Shown here: positions 13,520 to 22,393 of the stretch, in pieces | How the letters are laid out: every line of letters starts with the position of its first letter | How positions within the stretch are numbered: position 1 is the stretch's first letter | Assembly: GCA_034927505.1 (NCBI GenBank) | Contig: JAYFPY010000014.1 | Location: 124,001-188,000 of the forward strand | Direction: 5' to 3' | Origin: RUG100 sp034927505 | GTDB lineage: Bacteria > Bacillota > Clostridia > Peptostreptococcales > Anaerovoracaceae | DNA: 64,000 nucleotides | Position numbers and translations under genes: made by a program | The notes under the pieces: generated by a model | Told to the model about the DNA's origin: nothing | What the model saw: only the letters and a program-made list of their open reading frames with translations | Database searches by the model: none

Positions 13520-16164
13520 TGACAGTTGATAAAAAGGATCAGGAAACTAAGATTGTCAAAGCTCCGCCCAAGAAATCAGAAGAAGGCAGAGATAAAGAAC
13601 CAAAAGTACAGGTAAAAGAAGCAAAGGTAAAACCGGCAGCGGCAAAGAGTAAAACAGTAAAGCCGGCGCCGGCTGCAAAGGCAGCAGCAGGTGAAAAAGG
13701 CGGGAGAAAGATCCCGGGAAGACCTATGCCTAAAAATTCGGGACGTCCGCCGATAGATAAAGCACGTGCAAAAAAAGAAGTAGAAGCTGAACTGGCTCAG
13801 GAAGCTGAAGAAGCCAAGAAATCGGTAGCCGCAGAGACTGCAGGAAACGAACCGCAGGTGCAGGAAACAGGCAGCACAGACAAAGCAGAACCAAAAAAGA
13901 CCGAAAAGAAAACAACCGGCGAAAAGAAAACAGCAGAAGAAAAACCTGCTGAGAAAAAACAGCATGCCGGAAAGCAGTCGGAGAAAAAGACTGCAGAAAA
14001 ACCGAAGAGACATAACGGTTCAAGACCTGTGAGAAGGCAGGAAATCAAAATAATCAAAACTGCGGAACAGCAGAGAGCTGAAGCAAAAGAAGAGAAGGAA
14101 AAACGAGCTGCAAGAGCGGCAAAGGCAGAAAAAGCCGAGAAGACTGAAAAGAGGAACAAGCCTGCAGGCAAGAGAGTCGAAAGAAAACCGGCTTCTTCAG
14201 GCACCCAGTCATCAGATTCGAAGCCTGCTGCATCGAAGAGAACTCCTTCCAAAAAGCGCAGCGACAAGGACAAAGACAAAGACAGGTTTGGCAGAATGGA
14301 AAAGAAGCATTCACGTCGTGAAGTGAAGTCTCTTGAAAAGAAAGCAAGGAAGAAACATGTGAAACAGAAACCGGATCCGGTACCGGAGGTGGAGGCAGAA
14401 CCGCTGCCGGTAGGAACAAAGGTAGTGAATGTTCCTATTACCATCGCGGGATTCTGCGAACAGGTAGGCGTTTCCGTACCGAGTGTTATAATGACTCTTT
14501 TGAAACTGGGAGTCGTAGCAAATCAGAATCAGAACATCGACGATGCTACTGTAGAAATGATCGCTGAAGAAATGGGAATCAAAGTTGTCATTGGACAGGT
14601 GGAAGAAGAAGTTGAAGAAGAAGGACTGGATCTTGAAGAAGACAGAGAGGGAGATCTGAAATCAAGACCGCCTATCATTACGGTAATGGGTCATGTCGAT
14701 CACGGTAAAACATCACTGCTGGATGCTATAAGAAAAACGAATGTAACGGCTTCAGAGTCGGGTGGCATCACACAGCATATCGGTGCCAGCGAGGTCGAGA
14801 TAAACGGTCAGAAGATCGTATTTCTGGACACGCCGGGCCATGAAGCGTTTACCGCGATGCGAGCCAGAGGAGCAGACATCACGGACATAGCTGTACTGGT
14901 CGTTGCGGCTGATGACAGTGTAAAACCGCAGACTATAGAATCTATCAGCCATGCAAAGGCTGCAGGAGTACCTATAATAGTAGCAATAAATAAAATGGAT
15001 AAACCGGGAGCAAATCCTGATGTAGTCAAAAAAGACCTGACAGAACACGGGATAGTTGTTGAAGACTGGGGCGGAGACGTTATCAGTGTGCCGGTATCGG
15101 CCAAGACAGGAGACGGGATCGTCAACCTGCTCGAAATGATACTGCTGCAGGCAGAGGTGTTGGAACTGAAAGCCAATCCGGACAGACTGGCAATGGGAAC
15201 AGTACTGGAAGCAAGGCTCGACAAGGCGAAGGGCCCTGTAGCCAGCCTGCTGGTAACAAACGGAACATTGAAGGCCGGACAGAGTCTTGTAGCAGGGACC
15301 TGTGCGGGAAGAATAAGACTGATGACGAATCATCAGGGAGAGACGATCAGAAAAGCCGGACCGGCGACTGCAGTGGAGGTGCTGGGGCTCACAGATGTGC
15401 CGGCTGCCGGAGATACATTCAATGCGGTCAGCGAAGACAGGACTGCCAAGGAAATCGCCGAAAAGAGAAAGCTGAAGCAGCGTGAAGAAGTTATGGCAAG
15501 AACGTCAAGCTCGACTCTTGAAGAACTGTTCAGTCAGATACAGGAAGGCGAAGTCAAGGAACTGAACCTGGTAGTAAAGGCCGATGTACGAGGATCGGTA
15601 GGCGCTGTAATAAGCTCGCTGGAAAAGCTTTCAAACGAAAATGTAAAAGTGAAAGTAGTACATTCGGGAGTAGGTGCAATAACCGAATCGGATGTCGCGC
15701 TGGCAGGAACTTCCGATGCTATAGTTATCGGATTCAATGTCAGACCTTCATCGGCTGTTTCATCTACGGCCGAAAGAGAAGGCGTTCAGATAAGAACATA
15801 CAGAGTTATATACAACATTATCGATGATGTGGAAAATGCTATGAAGGGCATGCTGGATCCGGAATTCAAGGAAGAAGTCCTGGGTCAGTGCGAAGTGAGA
15901 GAAACTTTCAAGGTGCCGGGAGCAGGAATAATAGCCGGAGGATATGTGACCGACGGCAAGATCGTGAGAAATGCAGAGATCAGACTTGTGCGTGACGGTA
16001 TCGTGATACACGAAGGAGTGATATCTTCATTGAAGAGATTCAAGGACGACGCTAAAGAAGTAGCACAGGGTTATGAATGCGGCATAGGCATTGAAAATTA
16101 CAACGACTTGAAAGAGGGCGATGTGATCGAGTGCTTCCACATGGTCGAAGTTGAAAGGAAGTAA
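13519..16164 (+). CDS. infB: Translation initiation factor IF-2
   Basis: 881 residues. Residues 1-300 are a long, highly basic Lys/Ala/Glu-rich low-complexity arm. An IF2-N domain is at about 300-350. The GTPase domain shows GHVDHGKTS (about 391-399), DTPGHEAFTAMRARGA and NKMDKPG. Domains II, III and IV end ...YECGIGIENYNDLKEGDVIECF. It delivers formyl-Met-tRNA to the 30S subunit. The long basic arm contrasts with the acidic NusA tail in the same operon. A GGAGGTG ribosome binding site precedes the ATG. Confidence 0.98.
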   Translation: MTVDKKDQETKIVKAPPKKSEEGRDKEPKVQVKEAKVKPAAAKSKTVKPAPAAKAAAGEKGGRKIPGRPMPKNSGRPPIDKARAKKEVEAELAQEAEEAKKSVAAETAGNEPQVQETGSTDKAEPKKTEKKTTGEKKTAEEKPAEKKQHAGKQSEKKTAEKPKRHNGSRPVRRQEIKIIKTAEQQRAEAKEEKEKRAARAAKAEKAEKTEKRNKPAGKRVERKPASSGTQSSDSKPAASKRTPSKKRSDKDKDKDRFGRMEKKHSRREVKSLEKKARKKHVKQKPDPVPEVEAEPLPVGTKVVNVPITIAGFCEQVGVSVPSVIMTLLKLGVVANQNQNIDDATVEMIAEEMGIKVVIGQVEEEVEEEGLDLEEDREGDLKSRPPIITVMGHVDHGKTSLLDAIRKTNVTASESGGITQHIGASEVEINGQKIVFLDTPGHEAFTAMRARGADITDIAVLVVAADDSVKPQTIESISHAKAAGVPIIVAINKMDKPGANPDVVKKDLTEHGIVVEDWGGDVISVPVSAKTGDGIVNLLEMILLQAEVLELKANPDRLAMGTVLEARLDKAKGPVASLLVTNGTLKAGQSLVAGTCAGRIRLMTNHQGETIRKAGPATAVEVLGLTDVPAAGDTFNAVSEDRTAKEIAEKRKLKQREEVMARTSSSTLEELFSQIQEGEVKELNLVVKADVRGSVGAVISSLEKLSNENVKVKVVHSGVGAITESDVALAGTSDAIVIGFNVRPSSAVSSTAEREGVQIRTYRVIYNIIDDVENAMKGMLDPEFKEEVLGQCEVRETFKVPGAGIIAGGYVTDGKIVRNAEIRLVRDGIVIHEGVISSLKRFKDDAKEVAQGYECGIGIENYNDLKEGDVIECFHMVEVERK

Positions 16165-16171
16165 AAAATAA

Positions 16172-16552
16172 ATGGGCAAAGGATACAGACAGGGACGGCT
16201 TGGCGAAGAGATCAGAAAAGTCATCAGCGAAATGCTGCTGCGAGAATTGAAGGATCCCAGGCTGTCGGAAGGTATGGTCAGCATAACTTCTGTCAATGTT
16301 TCGCCTGACGGCAGTTATGCGACTGTATATCTCAGTATTTTTACTGAGAATGACGACAACAGGGAAAAGACAGAAGAGGATATCATGGCAGCGATGCAGA
16401 GCTGCAAGGGCCTGATAAAAAGAGAAATAGGACATCATGTAAAAGTAAGACATCTGCCCGAACTGTCGTTCAAAATAGACACGTCTCTTGAATACGGGCG
16501 ACATATGGATGAACTTATTGAAGAAGTGGTGAAAAAAGATGGAAAAGAATAA
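16172..16552 (+). CDS. rbfA: 30S ribosome-binding factor A
   Basis: 126 residues; KH-like fold with conserved GEEIRKVISEMLLRELKDPRL, VSITSVNVSPDGSYATVYLSIF and LPELSFKIDTSLEYGRHMDELI. Binds the 30S subunit near 16S helix 1 during maturation. Seven bp after infB; its end overlaps the start of nrnA by 14 bp. Confidence 0.95.
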   Translation: MGKGYRQGRLGEEIRKVISEMLLRELKDPRLSEGMVSITSVNVSPDGSYATVYLSIFTENDDNREKTEEDIMAAMQSCKGLIKREIGHHVKVRHLPELSFKIDTSLEYGRHMDELIEEVVKKDGKE

Positions 16553-17513
16553 TACTCTTAAAGAGATAGGGCAGGAATTGATCAAGGCGGACAGCGTCTT
16601 GATCTTTCCGCATATCCTTATGGACGGAGATGCACTGGGAAGCGCAGTGGCGATGTGCATTGCCATGAGGCAGAGAGGCAAGACTGCGTATGTGGTCACG
16701 GAAGACAAAACAGCAGATTATCTGAAATTCATGACTGGGGATCATTGTATGCCGGTGGAAAAATGCAATCTGGAACCGGATGTTTCAATGTGCATAGACT
16801 GCGGAGATGAAGGCAGATTTCCAAGACGTGCAGGATTGTTCAACAGCGGAAAGAAAACAATATGCATCGATCATCACTCGACATCGGAAGGCATTGCAGA
16901 CTTGAACTATATCAATGAAAAGGCCTCAGCCACGGGAGAGATCGTTTACGATCTGCTGACTGAAAATGAAATGGAGATCAGCACAGAGATGGCAGAGTGC
17001 CTGTTTGCAGCAATAGCAACAGACACCGGCAATTACATGTATTCAAATACGACAAGGCGTTCCCATGAGATCACAATGGCATTGATGGATATCGGGGTGG
17101 ACTGCAATAAGATAAGCGTAGCCATCTATGAAAACGAGTCTGTTGAAAAGATGCTTCTCCAGAGCAACGTGCTTGCCGGCATGAAAAGATTCGCAGACGG
17201 AAAAGGCGTCATCGCATCGGTGACCGAAGAAATGCTGAAGGAAAACAATGCGTTGATGGAAGACACTGAAGGACTGGTAGGGAAACTGCGCAGTCTGAAA
17301 GGCGTTGAAATATCCGTGCTGCTGAAGGAAAACAGAAAGAAAAACATAAAGGTCGCGATGCGGGTCAAACAGCAGGGCGATGTTGCGGCGATAGCGAAGA
17401 AATATAACGGCGGCGGACATGTAAAATCTGCAGGATGTACTATAGATGATACAATTGAAAATGCGGAGTCGCTGATGATAAAAGAAGTGACAGAGGCTTT
17501 GAGGAAAGAATGA
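16539..17513 (+). CDS. nrnA: Bifunctional oligoribonuclease / pAp phosphatase (DHH family)
   Basis: 324 residues, DHH/DHHA1 phosphoesterase. DHH motifs seen: FPHILMDGDALGS (about 25-37), CIDCGDEG, IDHHSTSEG (DHH), ATDTGNYMYSNT, and C-terminal DHHA1 with NGGGHVKSAGCTI. Degrades short RNA oligonucleotides and 3'-phosphoadenosine 5'-phosphate in NrnA homologues. Overlaps rbfA by 14 bp and truB by 4 bp (ATGA), the usual position between rbfA and truB in Firmicutes. Confidence 0.92.
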   Translation: MEKNNTLKEIGQELIKADSVLIFPHILMDGDALGSAVAMCIAMRQRGKTAYVVTEDKTADYLKFMTGDHCMPVEKCNLEPDVSMCIDCGDEGRFPRRAGLFNSGKKTICIDHHSTSEGIADLNYINEKASATGEIVYDLLTENEMEISTEMAECLFAAIATDTGNYMYSNTTRRSHEITMALMDIGVDCNKISVAIYENESVEKMLLQSNVLAGMKRFADGKGVIASVTEEMLKENNALMEDTEGLVGKLRSLKGVEISVLLKENRKKNIKVAMRVKQQGDVAAIAKKYNGGGHVKSAGCTIDDTIENAESLMIKEVTEALRKE

Positions 17514-18406
17514 AGGGCATAATCAATATTTACAAACCTCAGGATTATACGTCGCATGACTGCGTCGCGGTAATGCGACGGCTTACCGGGGTCAAAAGGA
17601 TAGGACACACCGGCACGCTGGATCCTATGGCGACCGGGGTCCTTCCTGTATGCATAGGAAACGCAGCGAGGATCATGGAGTATCTGGACAATGATATCAA
17701 GGAATACAGATGCACCATGAAGCTGGGTGTCGAGACCGAAACATATGACATCTGGGGCAATGTGCTGGAGGAGAAAGATATCGGCGAAATCGGCAGAGAA
17801 GAAATAGAAAAAGTGCTGTCGGGTTTTCGTGGAGAGATATCTCAGTATCCGCCCAAATATTCGGCATTGAAGGTAAACGGCAAAAAACTGTACCAGTACG
17901 CGCGTGCAGGCGAAGACGTTGAAATAAAGCCCAGGTCTGTGACGATTTACGGTTTGGACATCTGCAGCATCGACGGCGATATGGTCGAGTTTACAGTCAG
18001 ATGTTCAAAGGGAACATACATCAGATCCATATGTCACGATGCCGGCGAAAAGCTGGGATGCGGCGGAACAATGGCGGCGCTGGAGAGGACTGCCAGCGGT
18101 GTGTTCGGCATAGACACAGCTGTAGATATTGAAAAGCTGAAATCTATGGACAAAGAAGAAATAGAAAGCCTGCTCTACAGCACGGATCATCCTCTTGGGG
18201 AATTTGGAAAGATACAGCTGGAACGACAGAGCGGGATAGATTTTATCAACGGCAAGCGGATCGATTTCGACAACGCTGCTATCAAAGAGAAAACACAAAG
18301 AGGAAATCGATACAGAATATATTTTGAAGATACATTCATCGGCATTGGAGACATAGCCGATGACGAAAAACTTAAAGCAGATAAAGTGTTCAATACGGAG
18401 ATTTGA
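17510..18406 (+). CDS. truB: tRNA pseudouridine(55) synthase TruB
   Basis: 298 residues with the TruB catalytic motif GHTGTLDPMATGVLPV (Asp near residue 39), YPPKYSALKVNGKKLYQYARAGE and the RCSKGTYIRSICHDAGEKLG segment. It makes pseudouridine 55 in the T-loop of tRNAs. The ATG overlaps the nrnA stop; ribF begins one base after its stop. Confidence 0.96.
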   Translation: MKGIINIYKPQDYTSHDCVAVMRRLTGVKRIGHTGTLDPMATGVLPVCIGNAARIMEYLDNDIKEYRCTMKLGVETETYDIWGNVLEEKDIGEIGREEIEKVLSGFRGEISQYPPKYSALKVNGKKLYQYARAGEDVEIKPRSVTIYGLDICSIDGDMVEFTVRCSKGTYIRSICHDAGEKLGCGGTMAALERTASGVFGIDTAVDIEKLKSMDKEEIESLLYSTDHPLGEFGKIQLERQSGIDFINGKRIDFDNAAIKEKTQRGNRYRIYFEDTFIGIGDIADDEKLKADKVFNTEI

Positions 18407-18407
18407 T

Positions 18408-19358
18408 ATGAAAATTTTTAATTCACTGGATGAGATCAATGATATAAAACCGACCATAGTGGCGGTGGGCAATTTTGACGGTGTGCACAAGGGCCATCAG
18501 GAAATAATAAAGCGTACTGTCAGCGGTGCCAAGATCGCGGGAATAAAAAGCGCAGTCTTTACTTTTTCCAATCATCCAAGGAATACCCTGGGAATGGGGA
18601 TCGCTGTGAAAAAGATATTATACAGCGAAGACAAGTTCAGGATACTGAAGGAGATGGGCATCGACTATCTTTTTTCAATACCATTTGACGACAGGATCAG
18701 ATATATGAAGCCAAGAGACTACATTGAGAGGCTGCTGATCAACAAGCTGAACATGCAGGAAATATACTGCGGTTTCAATTACAGATACGGCCATGAAGCC
18801 GGCGGAGACGTAAATATGCTGCTGAAGGTAGGGCTCGAAAGAGAATATGGTATCCACATAATGAAACCGTTCAAGATAGACGATCATGTTGTCAGTTCAA
18901 CTATGATCAGAGAACTGATAGAGAATGGTGAAGTGGATAAATGTCATGATTATCTGGGCAGACATTACAGTATCGGCGGAGAGGTGATCGTTGGAAACAA
19001 ACTGGGGAAAAAAATCGGATTTCCAACATCCAACCTGGCGATCGATGAGGAAATGGTAACACCACCCAACGGAGTTTATGTGACTTACTGCATATACAAC
19101 GGCAGGCGATATCAGAGCGTAACGAATGTGGGGGTAAAACCTACCATAGGAGAATATAAAAAAAATGTGGAGACTCATATATTTGATTTCGACAAAGAAT
19201 TGTACGGAAAAAATATAAGGGTGGAATTCCTGAAGAAGACAAGACCGGAGATGAAATTTGACAGCATCGAAGATCTGTCGGCTCAGATGACAAGGGATTG
19301 CATAAATGCAAAGGCTTTCCACAGACAGCACAGGGGCGAACATGACATCGAAGATTAA
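18408..19358 (+). CDS. ribF: Bifunctional riboflavin kinase / FAD synthetase
   Basis: 316 residues from ATG 18408, chosen because GGAG sits 8 bases upstream; the longer in-frame start at 18360 lies within truB. The N-terminal adenylyltransferase domain shows VGNFDGVHKGHQEII and FNYRYGHEAGGD; the C-terminal flavokinase shows GKKIGFPTSNLAI and NGVYVTYC. Converts riboflavin to FMN and FAD, cofactors for Bcd and Etf encoded at 58-61 kb. The end overlaps the next gene by 17 bp. Confidence 0.95.
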   Translation: MKIFNSLDEINDIKPTIVAVGNFDGVHKGHQEIIKRTVSGAKIAGIKSAVFTFSNHPRNTLGMGIAVKKILYSEDKFRILKEMGIDYLFSIPFDDRIRYMKPRDYIERLLINKLNMQEIYCGFNYRYGHEAGGDVNMLLKVGLEREYGIHIMKPFKIDDHVVSSTMIRELIENGEVDKCHDYLGRHYSIGGEVIVGNKLGKKIGFPTSNLAIDEEMVTPPNGVYVTYCIYNGRRYQSVTNVGVKPTIGEYKKNVETHIFDFDKELYGKNIRVEFLKKTRPEMKFDSIEDLSAQMTRDCINAKAFHRQHRGEHDIED

Positions 19359-20109
19359 ACAGCAGGTGATAACGGCCGGACGGGTTCTGGCAGAGACCGG
19401 GCTGATCGTGCGCACCTGGGGCAATGTCAGCGCCAGAGTGGACGATGATACATTCTGTGTAACAGCCAGCGGGCGTAATTATATGAAGTTGACAGAGGAA
19501 GAGGTGATCGATGTAAAGATCTCGGATCTTTCTTGGTCCGGTGATTTCAAGCCGTCTTCCGAGATGCTGATGCATAGAGAAATATATCGGGTGCGGCCGG
19601 AGACGAAGTTCATTATACATACTCATCAGAAATATGCCAGTGCGATGGGCTGCAGCGGAGTATCGGATCCGGACAAAGGAATCGTCATTTCTGAATACGG
19701 AGTGTCCGGCAGCAGGCAGCTGGCCGTAAACGTGGCGAAGGCCGCCGACAAAACTTCCGGGAAAGCCATAATAATGAAGAATCACGGCGTAGTGACTTTC
19801 GGAAGATCATATAAAGAAGCATTCAGGGCTGCCATGGATCTGGAAGAAAAATGCCGGATCTTGATACAGAAAATGGGAGTGACAGAAGAGTGCAGAAAAG
19901 AAAAACCATATCTGGACGACTATGCAATGCTGATAGGCAGCGGGGATATACCTGATGAAGACCGAGAAGCGGCAAGACTGCTGACCGTTAAAAATGCTGT
20001 GGCAGCAGCCGTCGCAAAGCAGTACGGAGCAGCGCCGCTGGATGAGAAAAATGTGGAGTATCTCAGGAAGAAATACATAGAAAGCTATTCAAAGCTGGAG
20101 AATGCGTAA
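19342..20109 (+). CDS. Class II aldolase/adducin-family protein (fuculose-phosphate aldolase-like)
   Basis: 255 residues from ATG 19342 with an AGGGG ribosome binding site. Family hallmarks: GNVSAR (27-32), ASGRNY, SSEMLMHREIY with Glu74, HTHQKYASA with His93 and His95, and a later KNHGVVTFG, making the zinc site of L-fuculose-1-phosphate or ribulose-phosphate aldolase/epimerases. The substrate cannot be assigned. It is the last gene of the translation operon and overlaps ribF, an unusual place for a sugar-phosphate enzyme. It may act on a metabolite or in salvage (for example 5-deoxyribulose phosphate). Confidence 0.85.
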   Translation: MTSKIKQQVITAGRVLAETGLIVRTWGNVSARVDDDTFCVTASGRNYMKLTEEEVIDVKISDLSWSGDFKPSSEMLMHREIYRVRPETKFIIHTHQKYASAMGCSGVSDPDKGIVISEYGVSGSRQLAVNVAKAADKTSGKAIIMKNHGVVTFGRSYKEAFRAAMDLEEKCRILIQKMGVTEECRKEKPYLDDYAMLIGSGDIPDEDREAARLLTVKNAVAAAVAKQYGAAPLDEKNVEYLRKKYIESYSKLENA

Positions 20110-20132
20110 AAAATCCGTAATAAGGAAAGCAA

Positions 20133-20155
20133 AAAACCGGTATGATACCGGTTTT
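20133..20155. terminator. Bidirectional terminator between the ribF operon and lexA
   Basis: AAAACCGGTA / TACCGGTTTT stem-loop with A and T flanks on both sides, lying between convergent genes. Confidence 0.9.
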
Positions 20156-20185
20156 TATTATGTGATGATATTACTCTTTGGATCT

Positions 20186-20839
20186 TTAAAAATATCGGAA
20201 TACTCCTTTGACTTTGCCCAGGACTTTGACATCTTTTACGATGATGGGGCTCATGGAAGAGTTCTCCGGCTGGAGGCGGATATGTCCGTCTTCTTTATAG
20301 AAAGTCTTTACAGTGGCTTCGCTCTCAAAGCCGTCGACCATGGCAACTACGATGTCTCCGTTGGCTGCATCGTTCTGCTGTTCGACCAGGATGTAGTCAC
20401 CGTCCATTATGCCGGCCTCTACCATGCTCTCGCCCCTGACGGTAAGCATGAAGTTGGTATTTCCCGATATGAATCTTTCAGGGACCGGAAAGGAATCCTG
20501 GACGTTTTCTTCAGCAAGTATAGGAGTGCCTGCGGCGATCTGTCCGATGACCGGGATGTCTACAACATCGGCTCGTTCGACTCCGCCGGAAGGGGAATAC
20601 TCTTTTAAAGCCGGATCTTCGTCATGTTCGTCGACGACCATAAGGGCTCTCGGTTTCGAGGGATCCTTTTTTATATATCCTTCCTGTACAAGGATCTCAA
20701 GATCTTTGTGGACAGTGGAAGTGGATTTTATATCCAGAGCATTGCAGATCTCTCTTACTGTAGGAGGATATCCTTTTTCGCGGATCTCCTGCTTCATATA
20801 CTGCAAGATCTTCTGTTCGCGTTCTTTCATCTTTTTCAT
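20186..20839 (-). CDS. lexA: LexA SOS repressor
   Basis: 217 residues. N-terminal winged helix (1-70, YPPTVREICNALDIKSTSTVHKDL) and a C-terminal S24 self-cleavage domain with cleavage bond Ala103-Gly104 (IAAGTP), Ser138 (GESM) and Lys178 (ATVK). Represses DNA-damage genes and is cleaved when RecA filaments form. A LexA-box-like palindrome lies upstream at 20893-20904, fitting autoregulation. A shared terminator follows the gene. Confidence 0.97.
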   Translation of the reverse strand: MKKMKEREQKILQYMKQEIREKGYPPTVREICNALDIKSTSTVHKDLEILVQEGYIKKDPSKPRALMVVDEHDEDPALKEYSPSGGVERADVVDIPVIGQIAAGTPILAEENVQDSFPVPERFISGNTNFMLTVRGESMVEAGIMDGDYILVEQQNDAANGDIVVAMVDGFESEATVKTFYKEDGHIRLQPENSSMSPIIVKDVKVLGKVKGVFRYF

Positions 20840-20892
20840 TGAAAACTCCTGCCTTTCTTATAATAAATATTACCATAAGAAGAACAAAAAGT

Positions 20893-20904
20893 AAACACAT
20901 GTTC
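20893..20904. promoter_or_regulatory. Candidate LexA box
   Basis: AAACACATGTTC differs from the clostridial/Bacillus-type palindrome GAACATATGTTC at only two positions. It lies 54-65 bp upstream of the lexA start, inside the 72-bp gap between lexA and the preceding gene. Confidence 0.55.
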
Positions 20905-20911
20905 ATAAAAA

Positions 20912-22042
20912 CTATTGATCTGCGAACAGAAAAAGTTTCTCGAACAGGCGGACGCCGTGCTCCAGCACATCTTCATCAAAAGTGTATGTGTCGCTGTGGA
21001 GCGGTATACCGCTGCCGGTGCCCAGAAAGAAAAATACTCCCGGACGCTTTCGCTGAAAGAAAGAGAAGTCTTCGGCGATCATGACAGGCTCTTCCATTTC
21101 CAGATAATCCAGTTTCATTAGTGCGGGCCGGATTTTTTGATATAGTTTTTCATCGTTCATTACTGACTGATGACCTTTGCTGAAATCAACGCTGACATGG
21201 ACGCCAAGATCGGTTTTCAGGGAGTTGCCGATATCGAGCATTTTATCTGTCATTGCTTTCCAGGTACGTTCATAGAACGTTCTCATGCTGCCTTCTATAC
21301 GTGTGGCAGGCGAAATCGCGTTCCTCACATTGCCGCTGTGCATTTTGCCGAAGCTGATCAGGCCCGGGTCGGATATTTCGTTTTCACGGAAAGAATAGAT
21401 ATCGTTTACAAAGCGACATCCTGCCAGCAGTGCGTCGCGGCCCTTTTCCGGCTGTCCGCAGTGGGCGCTGAGTCCTTCTATATCTACGTTGACTTCGGTG
21501 GATCTGGCCATCATAGGTCCCGGCCTTGAGGACACTGCGCCTTTTTCCAGCATGGGCCACAGATGAAGGCCGTATACATTCTTTACATTATATCTGTCCA
21601 GAAGATCTGTTTCACAAACGCTTCTGGCACCGTCGATTATTTCTTCCGCCGGCTGAAAGATCAGAAGCCCGTTGAAAGGCACATGGGCACCGCTTTGCAG
21701 AAGTTCATCAAGGACATGTGCAAATCCGAGAAGATTGGCCATGTGGCCGTCGTGTCCGCAGGCATGCATGACGCCGTCGTGTTTAGACGCAAAGGGCAGT
21801 CCGGTAGCTTCCTGTATGGGAAGGGCGTCCATGTCGCCTCTGAAAGCCAGAGTTTTTTCTTGGCCAAAATCGAAGAAAGCGGCAAGACCTGTTTCTATGA
21901 CAGGTTCAATGGTGCAGTTGAGCTGCGACAGGATATTCCTTATATATTTTCCGGTTTCATTTTCATGAAAGCCCAGCTCAGGGATGCTGTGAAGATCCCG
22001 TCTGTATTTCGTGGTAAGTTCTGATATCGTATTGTTGTCCAT
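20912..22042 (-). CDS. M20D amidohydrolase, probable N-acetyl-diaminopimelate deacetylase
   Basis: 376 residues, M20D family like YkuR and hippurate hydrolases: RRDLHSIPELGFHENET, FRGDMDALPIQE, HACGHDGHMA, QPAEEIIDGA, the dimerisation domain, and EDFSFF near the end. It removes acyl groups from amino acids. Because dapH (the N-acetyltransferase of the acetylated DAP branch) and dapB lie just across the intergenic region, deacetylation of N-acetyl-L,L-DAP is the best guess. It is divergent from the riboswitch-controlled operon. Other N-acyl amino acid substrates remain possible. Confidence 0.8.
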   Translation of the reverse strand: MDNNTISELTTKYRRDLHSIPELGFHENETGKYIRNILSQLNCTIEPVIETGLAAFFDFGQEKTLAFRGDMDALPIQEATGLPFASKHDGVMHACGHDGHMANLLGFAHVLDELLQSGAHVPFNGLLIFQPAEEIIDGARSVCETDLLDRYNVKNVYGLHLWPMLEKGAVSSRPGPMMARSTEVNVDIEGLSAHCGQPEKGRDALLAGCRFVNDIYSFRENEISDPGLISFGKMHSGNVRNAISPATRIEGSMRTFYERTWKAMTDKMLDIGNSLKTDLGVHVSVDFSKGHQSVMNDEKLYQKIRPALMKLDYLEMEEPVMIAEDFSFFQRKRPGVFFFLGTGSGIPLHSDTYTFDEDVLEHGVRLFEKLFLFADQ

Positions 22043-22154
22043 ATTTAATCTCCTTGCTGATTATGATAAACGAAAAAAAGGGGGATGTCTACTTTTTGAT
22101 TTAAGGCTTGAAATATAGCCGGCAATGTTATACACTATTAAAAGAAATCAATAG

Positions 22155-22309
22155 TTGATAGAGGAGCGGAGCAGAAGAAAGTGCATGAGCCGGCGGGCAT
22201 CGACGGCACCGGAGGCAAACTTCGCCGAATCGGGAGGGCAGGCGTGTTCACTCGGTGGGTCTGTGGTAAACAGCTACAGGACTGTCTACGTCAGTAGTTG
22301 CGCTATCTG
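22155..22309 (+). promoter_or_regulatory. Lysine riboswitch (L-box)
   Basis: The RNA closes with GATAG (22157-22161) pairing CTATC (22303-22307). It shows L-box landmarks: GATAGAGGAGCG at the 5' end, GGAGGC...CTTCGCCGAA in the middle, and ACAGGACTGTC followed by GCGCTATC at the 3' end. It precedes the lysA-dapF fusion and is followed by a terminator, so high lysine should stop transcription. A TTGAAA...TATACA promoter-like element lies at about 22109-22135. The rest of the 22043-22393 gap is accounted for by this leader. Confidence 0.85.
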
Positions 22310-22334
22310 TTCAGAATGATATTCTGTTTGAGGA

Positions 22335-22362
22335 GTTTGTGCAATGTACACAGACTTTTTTT
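22335..22362 (+). terminator. Expression-platform terminator of the lysine riboswitch
   Basis: GTTTGTG (22335-22341), loop, CACAGAC (22349-22355) and seven T residues. A small hairpin (CAGAAT...ATTCTG) just upstream may compete. It lies about 30 bp before the start codon. Confidence 0.8.
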
Positions 22363-22393
22363 GATGAAAGTCGACAGCGGAAAGGCAAAATAA

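Noticed and set aside
13576..14444. Long - strand ORFs opposite infB
   Set aside because: They arise from the Lys/Glu/Ala-rich repeats of the IF-2 arm and have Ser/Phe/Cys-rich shadow composition.
20102..20608. Plus-strand 168-codon ORF opposite lexA
   Set aside because: LexA on the - strand is complete with all catalytic residues; the opposite frame has no ribosome binding site.
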